A stretch of 58,406 nt of DNA from Thalassotalea sp. 1_MG-2023. GTDB lineage: Bacteria > Pseudomonadota > Gammaproteobacteria > Enterobacterales > Alteromonadaceae. Where the stretch lies: assembly GCF_030546745.1 (NCBI RefSeq), contig NZ_JAUOPD010000021.1, positions 1-58,406 of the forward strand, written 5' to 3'. Shown here piece after piece: positions 49,847 through 58,406 of the stretch; the first letter of the stretch is position 1, and each line of letters begins with the position of its first letter. Below the pieces are notes generated by a model, which saw only the letters and a list, made by a program, of their open reading frames with translations, was not told the origin of the DNA and searched no databases. Position numbers and translations under genes: made by a program.

Positions 49847-50302
49847 ATGAATTATATGCAAATTACCGCACCTGCCAAAAAGTCCATTGCTTTAGTTGCA
49901 CACGATAATATGAAACCTGAATTGATCTTATGGTGTAATAAGTATAAGGCTAAACTTGCAGAACACACTTTATACGCGACCGGCACCACAGGTTTACATA
50001 TTGAAAAACAAACGGCATTACCAATACAAAGGCTGATCAGCGGCCCATTGGGTGGCGATCAACAAATTGGCGCGTTAATTACTGAACAAAAAATTGATAT
50101 TATGATCTTTTTCTGGGATCCCCTTGAAGCACAACCTCATGATCCTGATGTTAAAGCGCTGCTTCGTTTGGCTGCTGTGTGGAATATTCCCGTTGCTTGT
50201 AATCGATCTACCGCTGATTTTTTAATTGAATCGTCACTTTTTAGCCAATGTTATGATAAGTCAGTGCCTGATTATGAAAAATACATTGCTTCACGAAGCT
50301 AA
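49847..50302 (+). CDS. mgsA: methylglyoxal synthase
   Basis: A 151-aa enzyme making methylglyoxal from dihydroxyacetone phosphate, a bypass of lower glycolysis under phosphate limitation. Diagnostic segments: [37 protein letters not shown] with the catalytic Asp, [23 protein letters not shown] and [16 protein letters not shown]. The ATG at 49847 gives the usual length; ATG 49835 is possible. Confidence 0.95.
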   Translation: MNYMQITAPAKKSIALVAHDNMKPELILWCNKYKAKLAEHTLYATGTTGLHIEKQTALPIQRLISGPLGGDQQIGALITEQKIDIMIFFWDPLEAQPHDPDVKALLRLAAVWNIPVACNRSTADFLIESSLFSQCYDKSVPDYEKYIASRS

Positions 50303-50446
50303 GCCTTAAATGTTATTGCTACATCAAGCAAGTATTCAAACTAATGCAGCAATGAAATTTGACAAATTTGATTTTCACTTCTAGAAATAATGCCAAGTGT
50401 CGAATTGGTTGGCACTTATTTGGAATTAACATTAACCATCAAGGAT

Positions 50447-50749
50447 ATGATGATGAAAATCAAAACACTCGTATTATTGACGGCATTATTGTCGTTAAAC
50501 ACCATTGCCGATGAAATCGCTAGCAAAGAACCTACATCAGCAAACCAAGCAAGCATAACTAAAATAGCCTTAAACAATGCTGACGCAGCGCAGTTATCTA
50601 CACTAAAAGGTATTGGTACAAAGAAAGCGCAAGCGATTATTTTATACCGTGAACAAATTGGTCAATTCTCATCTTTAGATGATTTGCTCAACGTTAAAGG
50701 TATCGGTAAAAAAATATTGCTCGACAACCAATCACGGTTAATTCTTTAA
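50447..50749 (+). CDS. ComEA-like helix-hairpin-helix protein
   Basis: A 100-aa exported protein: signal peptide (to about TIADE), a short linker, then a ComEA-type double HhH domain (NADAAQLSTLKGIGTKKAQAI and FSSLDDLLNVKGIGKKIL, each with the GIG DNA-backbone turn). In competent bacteria ComEA binds incoming DNA in the periplasm. Such short proteins are widespread in Alteromonadales. The start uses AAGGA before a run of three ATG codons (50447, 50450, 50453). Confidence 0.85.
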   Translation: MMMKIKTLVLLTALLSLNTIADEIASKEPTSANQASITKIALNNADAAQLSTLKGIGTKKAQAIILYREQIGQFSSLDDLLNVKGIGKKILLDNQSRLIL

Positions 50750-50767
50750 TCTAATACTATTCGGCCC

Positions 50768-50846
50768 TGTTGATCTTTCGCGTTGATTTTTACAACGATT
50801 AAATCGTTTTAATCTCAAAGGTAAACATACTCTAGAAAGATCAACA
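50768..50846. mobile_element. short relic related to the MITE at 33543
   Basis: TGTTGATCTTTC (50768-50779) and GAAAGATCAACA (50835-50846) are perfect 12-bp inverted repeats sharing the tip sequence of the 262-bp element, with GGCCC outside the left end. At 79 bp it is too short for the full element and looks internally deleted. Confidence 0.55.
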
Positions 50847-50851
50847 CATGC

Positions 50852-50921
50852 TAAAGTAAGTAACCTTAGCTTAGGTTAAATAATGATTTATCAATATTGA
50901 TTGTGGTAGTTACTTACTTTA
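50852..50921. repeat. 13-bp inverted repeat upstream of the DUF2947 gene
   Basis: TAAAGTAAGTAAC (50852-50864) and GTTACTTACTTTA (50909-50921), an exact complement across a 44-base loop, begin 6 bases after the MITE relic. The function is unknown. Confidence 0.6.
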
Positions 50922-51039
50922 ATTGACGAATACCATTTTCCTCAATAAATGCTCATTTATGTTATCGATTTATAGATTCAGTATGGTTTACTATCAGTTC
51001 ATTGTTATACTACCGCTTTTTACGTCAACCTGAGATCAC

Positions 51040-51519
51040 ATGACTCATTTACCGCTTGAACAATTTAAACATGCTTGGATATTTCGTCATCAAAGTATGC
51101 CTTTAACAGCAGAGCAACTGGCTCAAATCAAGCCAATGTCAGAAGAAAGAGCAGCAACGTTATGGGATACGTTTATCAGTAAAAACGCGGTTCATCCTGA
51201 ATTGTTTACTAAACATGACTGGCCAGCTCAAGAAAAACATTTAACAGAGCAAATAGCATGGGAGCCTCGTTGGGAGAGTGAAAACCCAAGCTTGCCTGAC
51301 GAACTATTGCTACATATAAACTGGGAAGAAAACACAACAGTTTATTACTGTTTGAATCGTCAATGTGTACTTGAAACAACTTGGGGGTTATTTAAGCAGT
51401 GCTGGAAGAATTTTTTATTTTTAGATGATGGCAGCTTGCTGATCGGTAAAAAACGTCAACAAGCTGTGCAATTTAGCTCTAATGGAATGTGTCGCTTTGG
51501 TGAAAAGCCTAAAACTTAA
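51040..51519 (+). CDS. DUF2947 family protein
   Basis: A 159-aa soluble, Trp-rich protein that I recognise as DUF2947 (FKHAWIFRHQSMPLTAEQLAQIKPMSEERAATLW; CLNRQCVLETTWGLFKQCWKNFLFLDDGSLLIGKKR). The function is unknown. It is largely restricted to Vibrio, Shewanella and Colwellia relatives. Its stop overlaps the stop of the convergent transporter gene by 3-4 bases, so the two transcripts must overlap. Confidence 0.8.
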   Translation: MTHLPLEQFKHAWIFRHQSMPLTAEQLAQIKPMSEERAATLWDTFISKNAVHPELFTKHDWPAQEKHLTEQIAWEPRWESENPSLPDELLLHINWEENTTVYYCLNRQCVLETTWGLFKQCWKNFLFLDDGSLLIGKKRQQAVQFSSNGMCRFGEKPKT

Positions 51520-52571
51520 GCAGCTTTAGCTTCGGTTTTATGCTCTTCATCGCCCGACAATAATACCGCAAGCCACTTTCCTTCCTTAGTACTTTCCAGG
51601 GCTATTTTTATGATCATCGTTAACGGTACCGACAATAACATACCTACGGTACCCAATAACCAGCCCCAAAATATTAATGACAAAAACACGACTAACGTTG
51701 ACAAACCCACGCCTTTACCTAAAAAGCGTGGTTCAACCATATTACCCATGATGGTATTAATCAATAAATAACCTAAACCAATAAAGCCAGCATGCGCAGG
51801 ACCTAATTGTAAAACCGCTAATGACATTGTAGGAACAGCCGCAATGATTGAACCAATATTAGGAATGTAGTTAAGTAAAAAAGCTAACACGCCCCAAAGC
51901 ACGGGAAAATCTAAACCAAAAGCCCAAAGCATCAATGAAACACACACGCCTGTAGCGAGGCTTACTAAAGTTTTAATGGCTAAGTAATCATTAACAGAAG
52001 TTAAAAATTTACCGATTTGCTTTAAACGCATTTGCGGATCATCAAGTGCAACGTGAAGTTTATGTGGCATTGATGGCGCTTCAAATAACATAAAAACAAC
52101 AGTAATGATGATCAAAAACAAATTCGCCATCACATTACCTAAACCGCTGAGCATATCAGCAGCAAGACCCATTGCAGCTGAAGGGTCAACATGCTCCATA
52201 ACTAACTCTTTTGAAAGAATTACGTTAAATTGCGCAATGTATTCTACTACCCAGACAAGTTGCTCGTTAAGTTGTTCACGATACGTAGGCATCTCTTCGG
52301 AAAGTTGCGACAATGAAGTACCAACTAGCCCAGCAAGCGATAACACAATACTAACGAAAATGAGTACTACCAACAGCACTGCTAGCGGTTTCGGTATTTT
52401 GTATCGCTCCATTCGATAGACCAATGGATTACAAATAATCGCGATAAAGGTCGATAATAAAAACGGCACTAAAATAACAGAAGCAGATTTCAACCCTGCT
52501 AGCACGACAAATAAAGCCGCCGTAATCAATAACCCTTTTAGTACACCAGAGCTCGGTTGTGATATTCCCAT
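51516..52571 (-). CDS. AI-2E family (PerM/TqsA-like) transporter
   Basis: A 351-aa inner-membrane protein of the PF01594 family: about eight helices, a cytoplasmic amphipathic segment (LSEEMPTYREQLNEQ) and the typical LNYIPNIGSIIAAVPTM motif followed by GNMVEPRFLGKGVGLS. Members export autoinducer-2 or act as Na+/H+ antiporters, so substrate is uncertain. It stands alone between convergent and tandem neighbours. Confidence 0.88.
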   Translation of the reverse strand: MGISQPSSGVLKGLLITAALFVVLAGLKSASVILVPFLLSTFIAIICNPLVYRMERYKIPKPLAVLLVVLIFVSIVLSLAGLVGTSLSQLSEEMPTYREQLNEQLVWVVEYIAQFNVILSKELVMEHVDPSAAMGLAADMLSGLGNVMANLFLIIITVVFMLFEAPSMPHKLHVALDDPQMRLKQIGKFLTSVNDYLAIKTLVSLATGVCVSLMLWAFGLDFPVLWGVLAFLLNYIPNIGSIIAAVPTMSLAVLQLGPAHAGFIGLGYLLINTIMGNMVEPRFLGKGVGLSTLVVFLSLIFWGWLLGTVGMLLSVPLTMIIKIALESTKEGKWLAVLLSGDEEHKTEAKAA

Positions 52572-52676
52572 AGTAGCTTTTTCTTATACTTTTGTGTTTG
52601 CAATATAACTGATTAAAATGAAAAAGTATCGCTAATGTCTTAATAAAGCGATACTTTCCATAGCGTTAAAACAGTA

Positions 52677-55232
52677 TTACATTGTTCGCCTAATCAATGT
52701 CACACTGGTAAGGTTTAGTAATCGCCAACAACTAAGCATGCCAATGGTACCAACAAAAGCCGCACCGGATAAAATACCTACCAGCCAATAACTAAAATGA
52801 AATGTTGGCTCCATTTCAAAGGTTTGTGTTTGTAAAATAAACACACCTATTTCCATGCCGACACTAGCCATAAAACCAGCAATCGCACCCAACGCAATAA
52901 ATTCAAACAAAACACTATTGCGTAGTAATGACCCTTTCGCGCCGAGTGTTCTTAAAATTGCTAACTCACGTTCTCGCTCTTCCATACTTGCCTGAACTTG
53001 AGCCACTAATACTAAACTGCCAGCTAATACAACAAGCACTAAGATTAGTTCAATTGCGATGGTTACTTGCTCAATCATTTCATTGAGTTGTTTCATAATT
53101 GCGTCAAAATCTATCATGGAAATAGTGGGGTATTGAGCAATTAAATTATAAAATGCATCCTTTTTCTCTGGTGCTACTTTCCATGCGGAAATTGATGTCG
53201 AAGGGAAATCAGCAAATACAGCCTGATTAAACACCATGATGAAATTCAATTGGCGTGTTTTCCAATCAACCTCACGAATGCTCGTCACAGATACTGTAAA
53301 GGTTCGTCCGCCAATATCAAACGCTAACTCGTCACCAAGTTTTATTGCTAAACGCTCTGCAACACCAGATTCAATTGACACTTGAGGTGTTTTATCTTCA
53401 GCTTGCCACCAACTACCCTCGATGATTTTATTTTGGTAAGGAACATCATTTCGCCACGTTAAACCGAGTTCACGCCCCATACCACGTCGTCCTTCACTTT
53501 CTTGTTCACTCTTTTCTTCCTGTTTATCTTGGCTAACCTCTTCTTCAGTTTCATCGCGTCTAACCCTAATGGTTTGTTCACCATTAATAGCCGTTAAACG
53601 TCCACGATATACGGGATAAAAACCACGATGAGGAATATCGTATTCTTCCGTAAATGCTTGTAGCGGCGCGATCTGTTCTTCGGTAATATTGACCAAATAT
53701 TGATTTGGTGTATCGTCAGGAAATTGCGACTGCCATTCATCAATAATCGATGTTTTCATCACCGTTATTAACAGTAATAACTTAATGGCGATGGTGAAAC
53801 TAACGAGTTGCACGCTATTTTCACTAGCACGACGTTTTAAATTCGCTAATGCTAAGTGCCAAGACTTACCTGCTTTCGTACCCACACTGCGCCCAGCACT
53901 CATCACTAATCGGCCAATTGTTAGTAACAGTGCAGACACTAATATACCTCCCGCTAAAAGCGAGATACTCATAATAATATCGCCACTAAACATGAGCAAT
54001 AATGCAAATAAAGCAATTAATGGAATTAGTTGATGACTACCAAATTTAGGTAGTTTTGTAACTGAAAAGCCACGAATAACTGATAAAGGCGAAGTTTGTA
54101 TAAGGTCTTTTATTGGATGAATTGCAAAGGCAACAGCGCAAATTAAACCGGTAATAATAGCGGTAATAAATGGCACAATGGTTAACGGTGTATTATCTAA
54201 CGATAAGTAACTTTCTATAGCGTTAGCGCCTATCAGCAATAAAAGGTAGCCAAGTAATAAACCGACTGCAATGCTGATCACGCTTAGTAGTGTCCAATGT
54301 AGGCAATACAAATTTCTCACGTGGGATATGGTTGCACCAAGCGCACGAAATACCGCAACTACCGACTGGTGACGCTGCCCGTAACGTCGGCTAGCAACCG
54401 CAACGGCGACTGCAGCTAAAACAATGCCTAACATGCTTGCTAAAGAGAGAAATCGCTCAGCACTGTCTAAGGTTGTAGACAAGCGATTTTGCGCGCGTTT
54501 GGCGTCATACCAGCGTTGTGTGTCATTTACCTGAGGTTTTACCCATTCTTCGTATTCTTCAACATTGTCTTGTTCACCTGCAAATAAATAACCGTGACTG
54601 AGACGACTACCGGGTTGTATTAGTTCAGTCTTAGCTAAATCATCAACATGCATGATAATACTAGGTCCAGCCACTAAAAACCGGTATGAACGATCCGGCA
54701 CATTGACTAATACACCAGCGATAGAAAATGGCGCAACACCAATTTCTACAATATCGCCAATTTCAACCCCTAAACGACTTAACAAACTCCTTTCGACCCA
54801 TAACTCACCACGTTTAGGGCCGCCAACGACTTCTTCGTCGCCATTAATAGAACGCTTGATGGTCAACTCGCCTCTTAGAGGGTAATTTTCGCTCACCGCA
54901 TCAAGTTCACTGAGTATCATATTATCGCCATGAAATACCATGGAATCGGTAGACACTTTTTGGGCAACGGCTAAATCCAATGATTTAGCCTTTTCAATAA
55001 ACTTATCATCTATTGGCCGGTTTCCGCTAAACACACGATCAGCAGCAATGGTGTTGGTGCTGTTTGCGACAATAGCGTGTTTTATTTGTCCTGAAAAACC
55101 GGTTAATGAAAACACTGTAGCCACAGCTAACACGATGGCTAAAAAGATAATAGTTAGCTCACCACGCCTTAATTCATGATCAAGTAAACGCAATGATTGT
55201 TTGATCCAAATAGTATTTTTTGCTGTCATCAT
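52677..55232 (-). CDS. ybbP: ABC transporter permease YbbP (FtsX family)
   Basis: An 851-aa permease with two FtsX-like units and large periplasmic domains (about 45-255 and 505-720; the second carries an acidic EEEVSQDKQEEKSEQESE insertion). Ten helices are predicted. With YbbA it forms an ABC complex linked to tesA; in E. coli the complex is suggested to move hydrophobic compounds for TesA. Its start shares a base with the ybbA stop (TAATG). Confidence 0.9.
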   Translation of the reverse strand: MMTAKNTIWIKQSLRLLDHELRRGELTIIFLAIVLAVATVFSLTGFSGQIKHAIVANSTNTIAADRVFSGNRPIDDKFIEKAKSLDLAVAQKVSTDSMVFHGDNMILSELDAVSENYPLRGELTIKRSINGDEEVVGGPKRGELWVERSLLSRLGVEIGDIVEIGVAPFSIAGVLVNVPDRSYRFLVAGPSIIMHVDDLAKTELIQPGSRLSHGYLFAGEQDNVEEYEEWVKPQVNDTQRWYDAKRAQNRLSTTLDSAERFLSLASMLGIVLAAVAVAVASRRYGQRHQSVVAVFRALGATISHVRNLYCLHWTLLSVISIAVGLLLGYLLLLIGANAIESYLSLDNTPLTIVPFITAIITGLICAVAFAIHPIKDLIQTSPLSVIRGFSVTKLPKFGSHQLIPLIALFALLLMFSGDIIMSISLLAGGILVSALLLTIGRLVMSAGRSVGTKAGKSWHLALANLKRRASENSVQLVSFTIAIKLLLLITVMKTSIIDEWQSQFPDDTPNQYLVNITEEQIAPLQAFTEEYDIPHRGFYPVYRGRLTAINGEQTIRVRRDETEEEVSQDKQEEKSEQESEGRRGMGRELGLTWRNDVPYQNKIIEGSWWQAEDKTPQVSIESGVAERLAIKLGDELAFDIGGRTFTVSVTSIREVDWKTRQLNFIMVFNQAVFADFPSTSISAWKVAPEKKDAFYNLIAQYPTISMIDFDAIMKQLNEMIEQVTIAIELILVLVVLAGSLVLVAQVQASMEERERELAILRTLGAKGSLLRNSVLFEFIALGAIAGFMASVGMEIGVFILQTQTFEMEPTFHFSYWLVGILSGAAFVGTIGMLSCWRLLNLTSVTLIRRTM

Positions 55233-55969
55233 TAACCCATATTTGCCACGTTAATTGCCGATCTATCAACAAAGTCACTATCCGATCGCGCCTCAGTTAA
55301 AACACCGCTATCCATTTCTACTTGTCGTTGACAACGTGCAGCTAACTTAGGGTCATGGGTAACAAGCACAAGCGTAGTACCCGTTTTTTCGTTTAAAGCA
55401 AAAAGTAAGTCGGTCACCGTAAGCCCTGTTTTGGTGTCAAGGTTACCAGTAGGTTCATCAGCAAATAAAATATCGGGTTCAGTTATAAACGCGCGAGCAA
55501 TGGCAACGCGTTGCTGCTCGCCACCAGAGAGTTGGCTAGGATAATGTTCCATTCTATCGCCTAACCCTACCTGTTCTAATAGCGCTTTACCTCTTTCGAC
55601 AGCATTTTCTGTATTGGCGAGCTCAGCGGGTAACATCACATTTTCTAGAGCCGTTAAGCTATTAACCAATAGGAATTGTTGGAAAATAAAACCCACATGC
55701 TGCGCCCTTACTTGGCTACGTTGTTCTTCATTAAGCTGGTGTAACGGGTGGTTTTTAAGATACACTTCTCCTGAGCTTGGTAAATCTAATCCCGCTAGAA
55801 TTGATAATAATGTTGTTTTACCTGAACCAGATGAACCAACTATCGCAAGGGTTTCACCAGCATTCACCGTTAATTCGGTTGGCTGTAAAAGTGATAATGA
55901 TTTATCTTCTAACTGAACCGATTTGGTCAGCGCATTAACTTTGAGAATTGTTTCGGAATTTACCTGCAT
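55232..55969 (-). CDS. ybbA: ABC transporter ATP-binding protein YbbA
   Basis: A 245-aa LolD-type ATPase: Walker A GSSGSGKTT, Q-loop FQQF, signature LSGGEQQR, Walker B ILFADEPTGNLD and switch VTHD. The N-terminus (ETILKVNALTKSV) aligns with E. coli YbbA, supporting the start at 55969. That ATG shares three bases (CATG) with the ATG of the divergent tesA gene, so each promoter must lie within the other gene. Confidence 0.93.
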   Translation of the reverse strand: MQVNSETILKVNALTKSVQLEDKSLSLLQPTELTVNAGETLAIVGSSGSGKTTLLSILAGLDLPSSGEVYLKNHPLHQLNEEQRSQVRAQHVGFIFQQFLLVNSLTALENVMLPAELANTENAVERGKALLEQVGLGDRMEHYPSQLSGGEQQRVAIARAFITEPDILFADEPTGNLDTKTGLTVTDLLFALNEKTGTTLVLVTHDPKLAARCQRQVEMDSGVLTEARSDSDFVDRSAINVANMG

Positions 55970-56585
55970 GAAAAACTACCTACTTTTTATTTACTTAATA
56001 CTATTTTCTTTAATCATTGGATCAAAAGCTCAAGCATTTAACACTATTTTACTATTAGGTGATAGTGTCAGTGCAAGTTATAGGATGCAACAGCATCAAG
56101 GCTGGGTGCATTTACTTAATCAAAAGCTCGCAAAACAAAACGCCCCCTACTCCATCCTTAATGCTAGCATAAGCGGTGAAACAACAAGCGGCGGTTTATC
56201 TCGACTTCCTGGCATTTTAGCGGAAAATAACATAGATCATCTAATTATTGAATTAGGTGGTAATGATGGTTTACGAGGTTACCAACCCAGCGCAATAAAA
56301 CATAATTTGTTACAAATGGTTAAAATTGCGCAAGAAAAAAACATCCCCGTTACGTTGATGCAAATTAAGATCACTCCTAATTATGGACCACGCTATAACA
56401 AAATGTTTGAAGCCGTTTTTAAAGAAGTCGCAAAAGAAACCAACGCAACATTATTACCATTTTTTATGGAACAAGTCGCACTTAACCCAGAGTTAATGAT
56501 GCAAGACGGTATACACCCTAATGTAAAAGCACAACCGATCATTGCTGATTATGTTGCTGAACAACTTAAAAACCTTATGAAATAA
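55968..56585 (+). CDS. tesA: arylesterase / lysophospholipase L1, TesA
   Basis: A 205-aa SGNH hydrolase with a signal peptide (about 1-23, KAQA-FN). Catalytic blocks: I, LLLGDS33VSAS with the serine nucleophile; III, GGNDGLR; V, DGIHPNVKAQ with the Asp-His pair. TesA cleaves acyl-CoA and lysophospholipids in the periplasm. The start at 55968 is set by the signal peptide and the GGAA upstream; a longer frame from 55923 would overlap ybbA antisense. Confidence 0.93.
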   Translation: MKNYLLFIYLILFSLIIGSKAQAFNTILLLGDSVSASYRMQQHQGWVHLLNQKLAKQNAPYSILNASISGETTSGGLSRLPGILAENNIDHLIIELGGNDGLRGYQPSAIKHNLLQMVKIAQEKNIPVTLMQIKITPNYGPRYNKMFEAVFKEVAKETNATLLPFFMEQVALNPELMMQDGIHPNVKAQPIIADYVAEQLKNLMK

Positions 56586-56599
56586 ACGAGTAATATTGA

Positions 56600-58183
56600 A
56601 TGGAATTTATCTGGATTTTATTTGCCTTTCTTTGTGGCTTCGCCGCTAAAGTGATTACCTTACCACCTTCAATCGGCTATTTATTAGCGGGCTTTATTTT
56701 ACATTTCCTCGGCTTTCAAGCAGATGATTTAGTGTTAACACTTGCGAATATCGGCATTACTTTAATGCTTTTTACCATTGGCTTAAAACTAAACATAAAA
56801 GACTTAATAAAAGCAGAAGTTTGGGCAGGCAGTTTATCGCATACGTTAGTGTGGATGATCGTTGGTATTGCTAGTTTTAAATTACTTGCCTTGCTTTCTG
56901 TTACGTTCTTCGCTGATGCTGATTACCAGATAGCAGCCTTAGTTGTTTTTGCACTCTCTTTTAGTAGCACTGTTTGTGTCGTAAAATTACTTGAAGACCA
57001 CGGTGAAATGAAAACTCGTCACGGCAAGTTAGCCGTTGGCATATTAGTCATGCAAGATATTGTTGCCGTTGCATTTCTTGTAATTGCAACAGGAAAAACA
57101 CCAACAGTATGGGCTTTACTATTACTTGTATTTATTCCCCTTAAACCCCTTATTAATCAACTAATTTCAAAGGTTGGTCACGGTGAATTGTTACCATTAA
57201 CTGGATTTTTCTTAGCTTTTGGTGCTTATGAGTTATTTGAACTGGTTAAAATCAAAGGCGACTTAGGCGCCCTGCTTGCTGGCATGTATTTAGCTAGCCA
57301 TGTTAAGGCCACCGAAATTACAAAGTCACTAATGAGTTTTAAAGACATTTTTTTAATAGGCTTCTTTTTATCAATTGGCTTTACGGCATTACCCACGTGG
57401 GAAATGTTCGCAATTGCCTGCGTTCTTACCTTAGTGTTGCCAGTAAAGTTTGCCATATTTTTTGTATTATTTACCAAATTAAAACTACGCGCACGCACGG
57501 CATTCTTAGCATCATTAACCTTAAGCAATTTTAGCGAATTTGGTTTAATCGTTGCTGCATTAAGTACCAGCGCTGGTTGGCTACCAAAAGAGTGGTTAGT
57601 TATTCTTGCACTTAGTGTATCTATTTCCTTTGTTATCACTAATGTACTCTATAACTTCGCTCATGAATTTTATGCCAATCACAAAACAAGTATTTGTCGA
57701 TATCAACAGGCTGAAAAGTTACCTGAAGATAGCTTTGTTCAACCTTGTGATGCTCCTATTGTTATCATCGGCATGGGACGCGTTGGTATGGGCGCATACC
57801 GAGCACTACATGCTCAACACGCTAATCAAGCATGGGGATTAGATACCGATAAAGCTAAAATTGATTTACTTTCTGACAAAGGAGTACAGGTATTTCAAGG
57901 AGATGCTGAAGATGCTGATTTTTGGGAAAATATCGATTTAAATAAAATAAAACTCGTGTTGTTAGCTCTTCCTTCTGTTCAAGATATTATGAATATTACC
58001 GTCCAGTTAAAGCATGCAAATTATCAAGGAAAAATTGCGGCAATTGCCCGTTATGATGATGAACGTACCGCATTAGAAGATTTCGGTGTTGATAAAGTCT
58101 TTAACTTTTACAGTGAAGCTGGGGTTGGTTTTGCAGAAGAAAGTATCAGTTTGTTTAATACTTCAAACCAATTATCAACATAG
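56600..58183 (+). CDS. ybaL: cation/proton antiporter, YbaL (Kef/CPA2) type
   Basis: A 527-aa CPA2 protein. About 12-13 helices form residues 1-370 (FLLGxxL-like GYLLAGFILHFLGF; FALSFSSTVCVVKLL; GDLGALLAGMYLAS), then a TrkA-N regulatory domain has the Rossmann motif G391-M-G-R-V-G396 and a conserved acidic VFQGDAEDADFW. There is no TrkA-C domain, unlike E. coli YbaL (558 aa). It probably expels K+ in exchange for H+ under nucleotide control. It is 14 bp after tesA. Confidence 0.9.
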   Translation: MEFIWILFAFLCGFAAKVITLPPSIGYLLAGFILHFLGFQADDLVLTLANIGITLMLFTIGLKLNIKDLIKAEVWAGSLSHTLVWMIVGIASFKLLALLSVTFFADADYQIAALVVFALSFSSTVCVVKLLEDHGEMKTRHGKLAVGILVMQDIVAVAFLVIATGKTPTVWALLLLVFIPLKPLINQLISKVGHGELLPLTGFFLAFGAYELFELVKIKGDLGALLAGMYLASHVKATEITKSLMSFKDIFLIGFFLSIGFTALPTWEMFAIACVLTLVLPVKFAIFFVLFTKLKLRARTAFLASLTLSNFSEFGLIVAALSTSAGWLPKEWLVILALSVSISFVITNVLYNFAHEFYANHKTSICRYQQAEKLPEDSFVQPCDAPIVIIGMGRVGMGAYRALHAQHANQAWGLDTDKAKIDLLSDKGVQVFQGDAEDADFWENIDLNKIKLVLLALPSVQDIMNITVQLKHANYQGKIAAIARYDDERTALEDFGVDKVFNFYSEAGVGFAEESISLFNTSNQLST

Positions 58184-58207
58184 AATTTTTAGGCTAACGA
58201 CACTAAA

Positions 58208-58279
58208 AAGTGGTATCAATGAGTTCAATGATATTTGATACCACTTATGCATCAATGATTGATCTACGTGGTATCAAAT
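58208..58279. repeat. competing inverted repeats after ybaL
   Basis: AAGTGGTATCA (58208-58218) pairs with TGATACCACTT (58236-58246). The same middle strand (ATTTGATACCAC, 58233-58244) can pair instead with GTGGTATCAAAT (58268-58279). Only one stem can form at a time. Confidence 0.6.
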
Positions 58280-58288
58280 TTTAGAGAC

Positions 58289-58316
58289 AAAAAAACCAGC
58301 TAATGCTGGTTTTTTT
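58289..58316. terminator. bidirectional terminator between ybaL and tRNA-Glu
   Basis: ACCAGC-TAAT-GCTGGT with A7 before and T6-7 after, ending both the + strand ybaL transcript and the - strand tRNA transcript. Confidence 0.9.
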
Positions 58317-58330
58317 GTACTTCTAAGAAG

Positions 58331-58406
58331 TGGCATCCCTAAGGGGATTCGAACCCCTGTTACCGCCGTGAAAGGGCGGTGTCCTAGGCCTCTAGACGAT
58401 AGGGAC
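58331..58406 (-). tRNA. gltT: tRNA-Glu (anticodon TTC)
   Basis: A 76-base tRNA. The acceptor GTCCCTA pairs with TAGGGAT before GCCA, with CCA encoded. The D-arm contains TCTAGAGGCCTAGGA, the anticodon stem is CCGCC/GGCGG with loop CTTTCAC (anticodon TTC), and the T-arm is AGGGG-TTCGAATC-CCCT. It is nearly identical to E. coli tRNA-Glu. The 5' end coincides with the last base of the window. The gene symbol is generic. Confidence 0.95.

Noticed and set aside
55923-55967. Longer tesA start upstream of the signal peptide
   Set aside because: It would add 15 non-family residues in front of a clear signal peptide and overlap ybbA.

Overview
The window looks like the chromosome of a marine gammaproteobacterium of the Alteromonadales, probably Colwelliaceae (Colwellia/Thalassotalea type). 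This rests on low-GC coding sequence, strongly gammaproteobacterial gene orders (rluE-nudJ-mnmA-hflD-purB; ppsA/ppsR-DAHP synthase; rcsF-trmO; ybbP-ybbA/tesA; sbcD-sbcC), a monomeric NADP isocitrate dehydrogenase and a DUF2947 protein. The species is inferred, not proven.

Region 1 (1-6.7 kb) is the proximal end of a chromosomal integron. A LexA-boxed integrase gene (intI, 5691-6656) reads rightwards. The cassette array reads leftwards from a well-formed Pc promoter (5523-5551) and an attI core (5445-5451). Three attC sites can be read (5108-5211, 2276-2335, 1645-1789), and for each of the first three cassettes the 7-bp cores at its two ends are exactly complementary, which fixes the cassette boundaries. 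Cassette 1 encodes a two-helix membrane protein. Cassette 2 is a large 2.8-kb, four-gene cassette with the architecture of an ABC-three-component (ABC-3C) conflict system: a TM-anchored small protein, a CTD-type partner, a small winged-helix middle component and a DUF2326-type SMC-like ATPase. Cassette 3 encodes a secreted SnoaL/NTF2-like protein, and its attC carries a perfect 24-bp-stem hairpin. Cassette 4 encodes a secreted class-C-beta-lactamase-fold serine hydrolase. The ABC-3C cassette is the best candidate for an undescribed system.

Region 2 (6.7-16.9 kb): icd (monomeric type) is followed by a probable self-regulated export operon of membrane-fusion protein, ABC ATPase, MacB/FtsX permease, NtrC-family response regulator and histidine kinase. 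Upstream lie a near-consensus sigma-54 promoter and two palindromic sites that would serve as enhancers for the operon's own regulator.

Region 3 (16.9-40 kb) is conserved housekeeping: rRNA and tRNA modification (rluE, mnmA, trmO), purine synthesis (purB), ribosomal protein hydroxylation (roxA), leucine dehydrogenase, YdiJ-type D-2-hydroxyacid dehydrogenase, PEP synthase with its regulator PpsR, DAHP synthase, RcsF, two EamA transporters, an exported amidohydrolase and a SlyD-type chaperone. A MITE-like element sits exactly at the ppsR stop codon.

Region 4 (40-58.4 kb): a TonB-dependent receptor with Fur- and FNR-like sites, sbcDC, small metabolic and proofreading genes, a lone attC-like structure with a 57-aa membrane ORF at 49.2-49.5 kb, mgsA, a ComEA-like protein, a YbbAP ABC complex whose start codon overlaps that of divergent tesA, a YbaL-type cation/proton antiporter and a tRNA-Glu gene that ends exactly at the right edge of the window.
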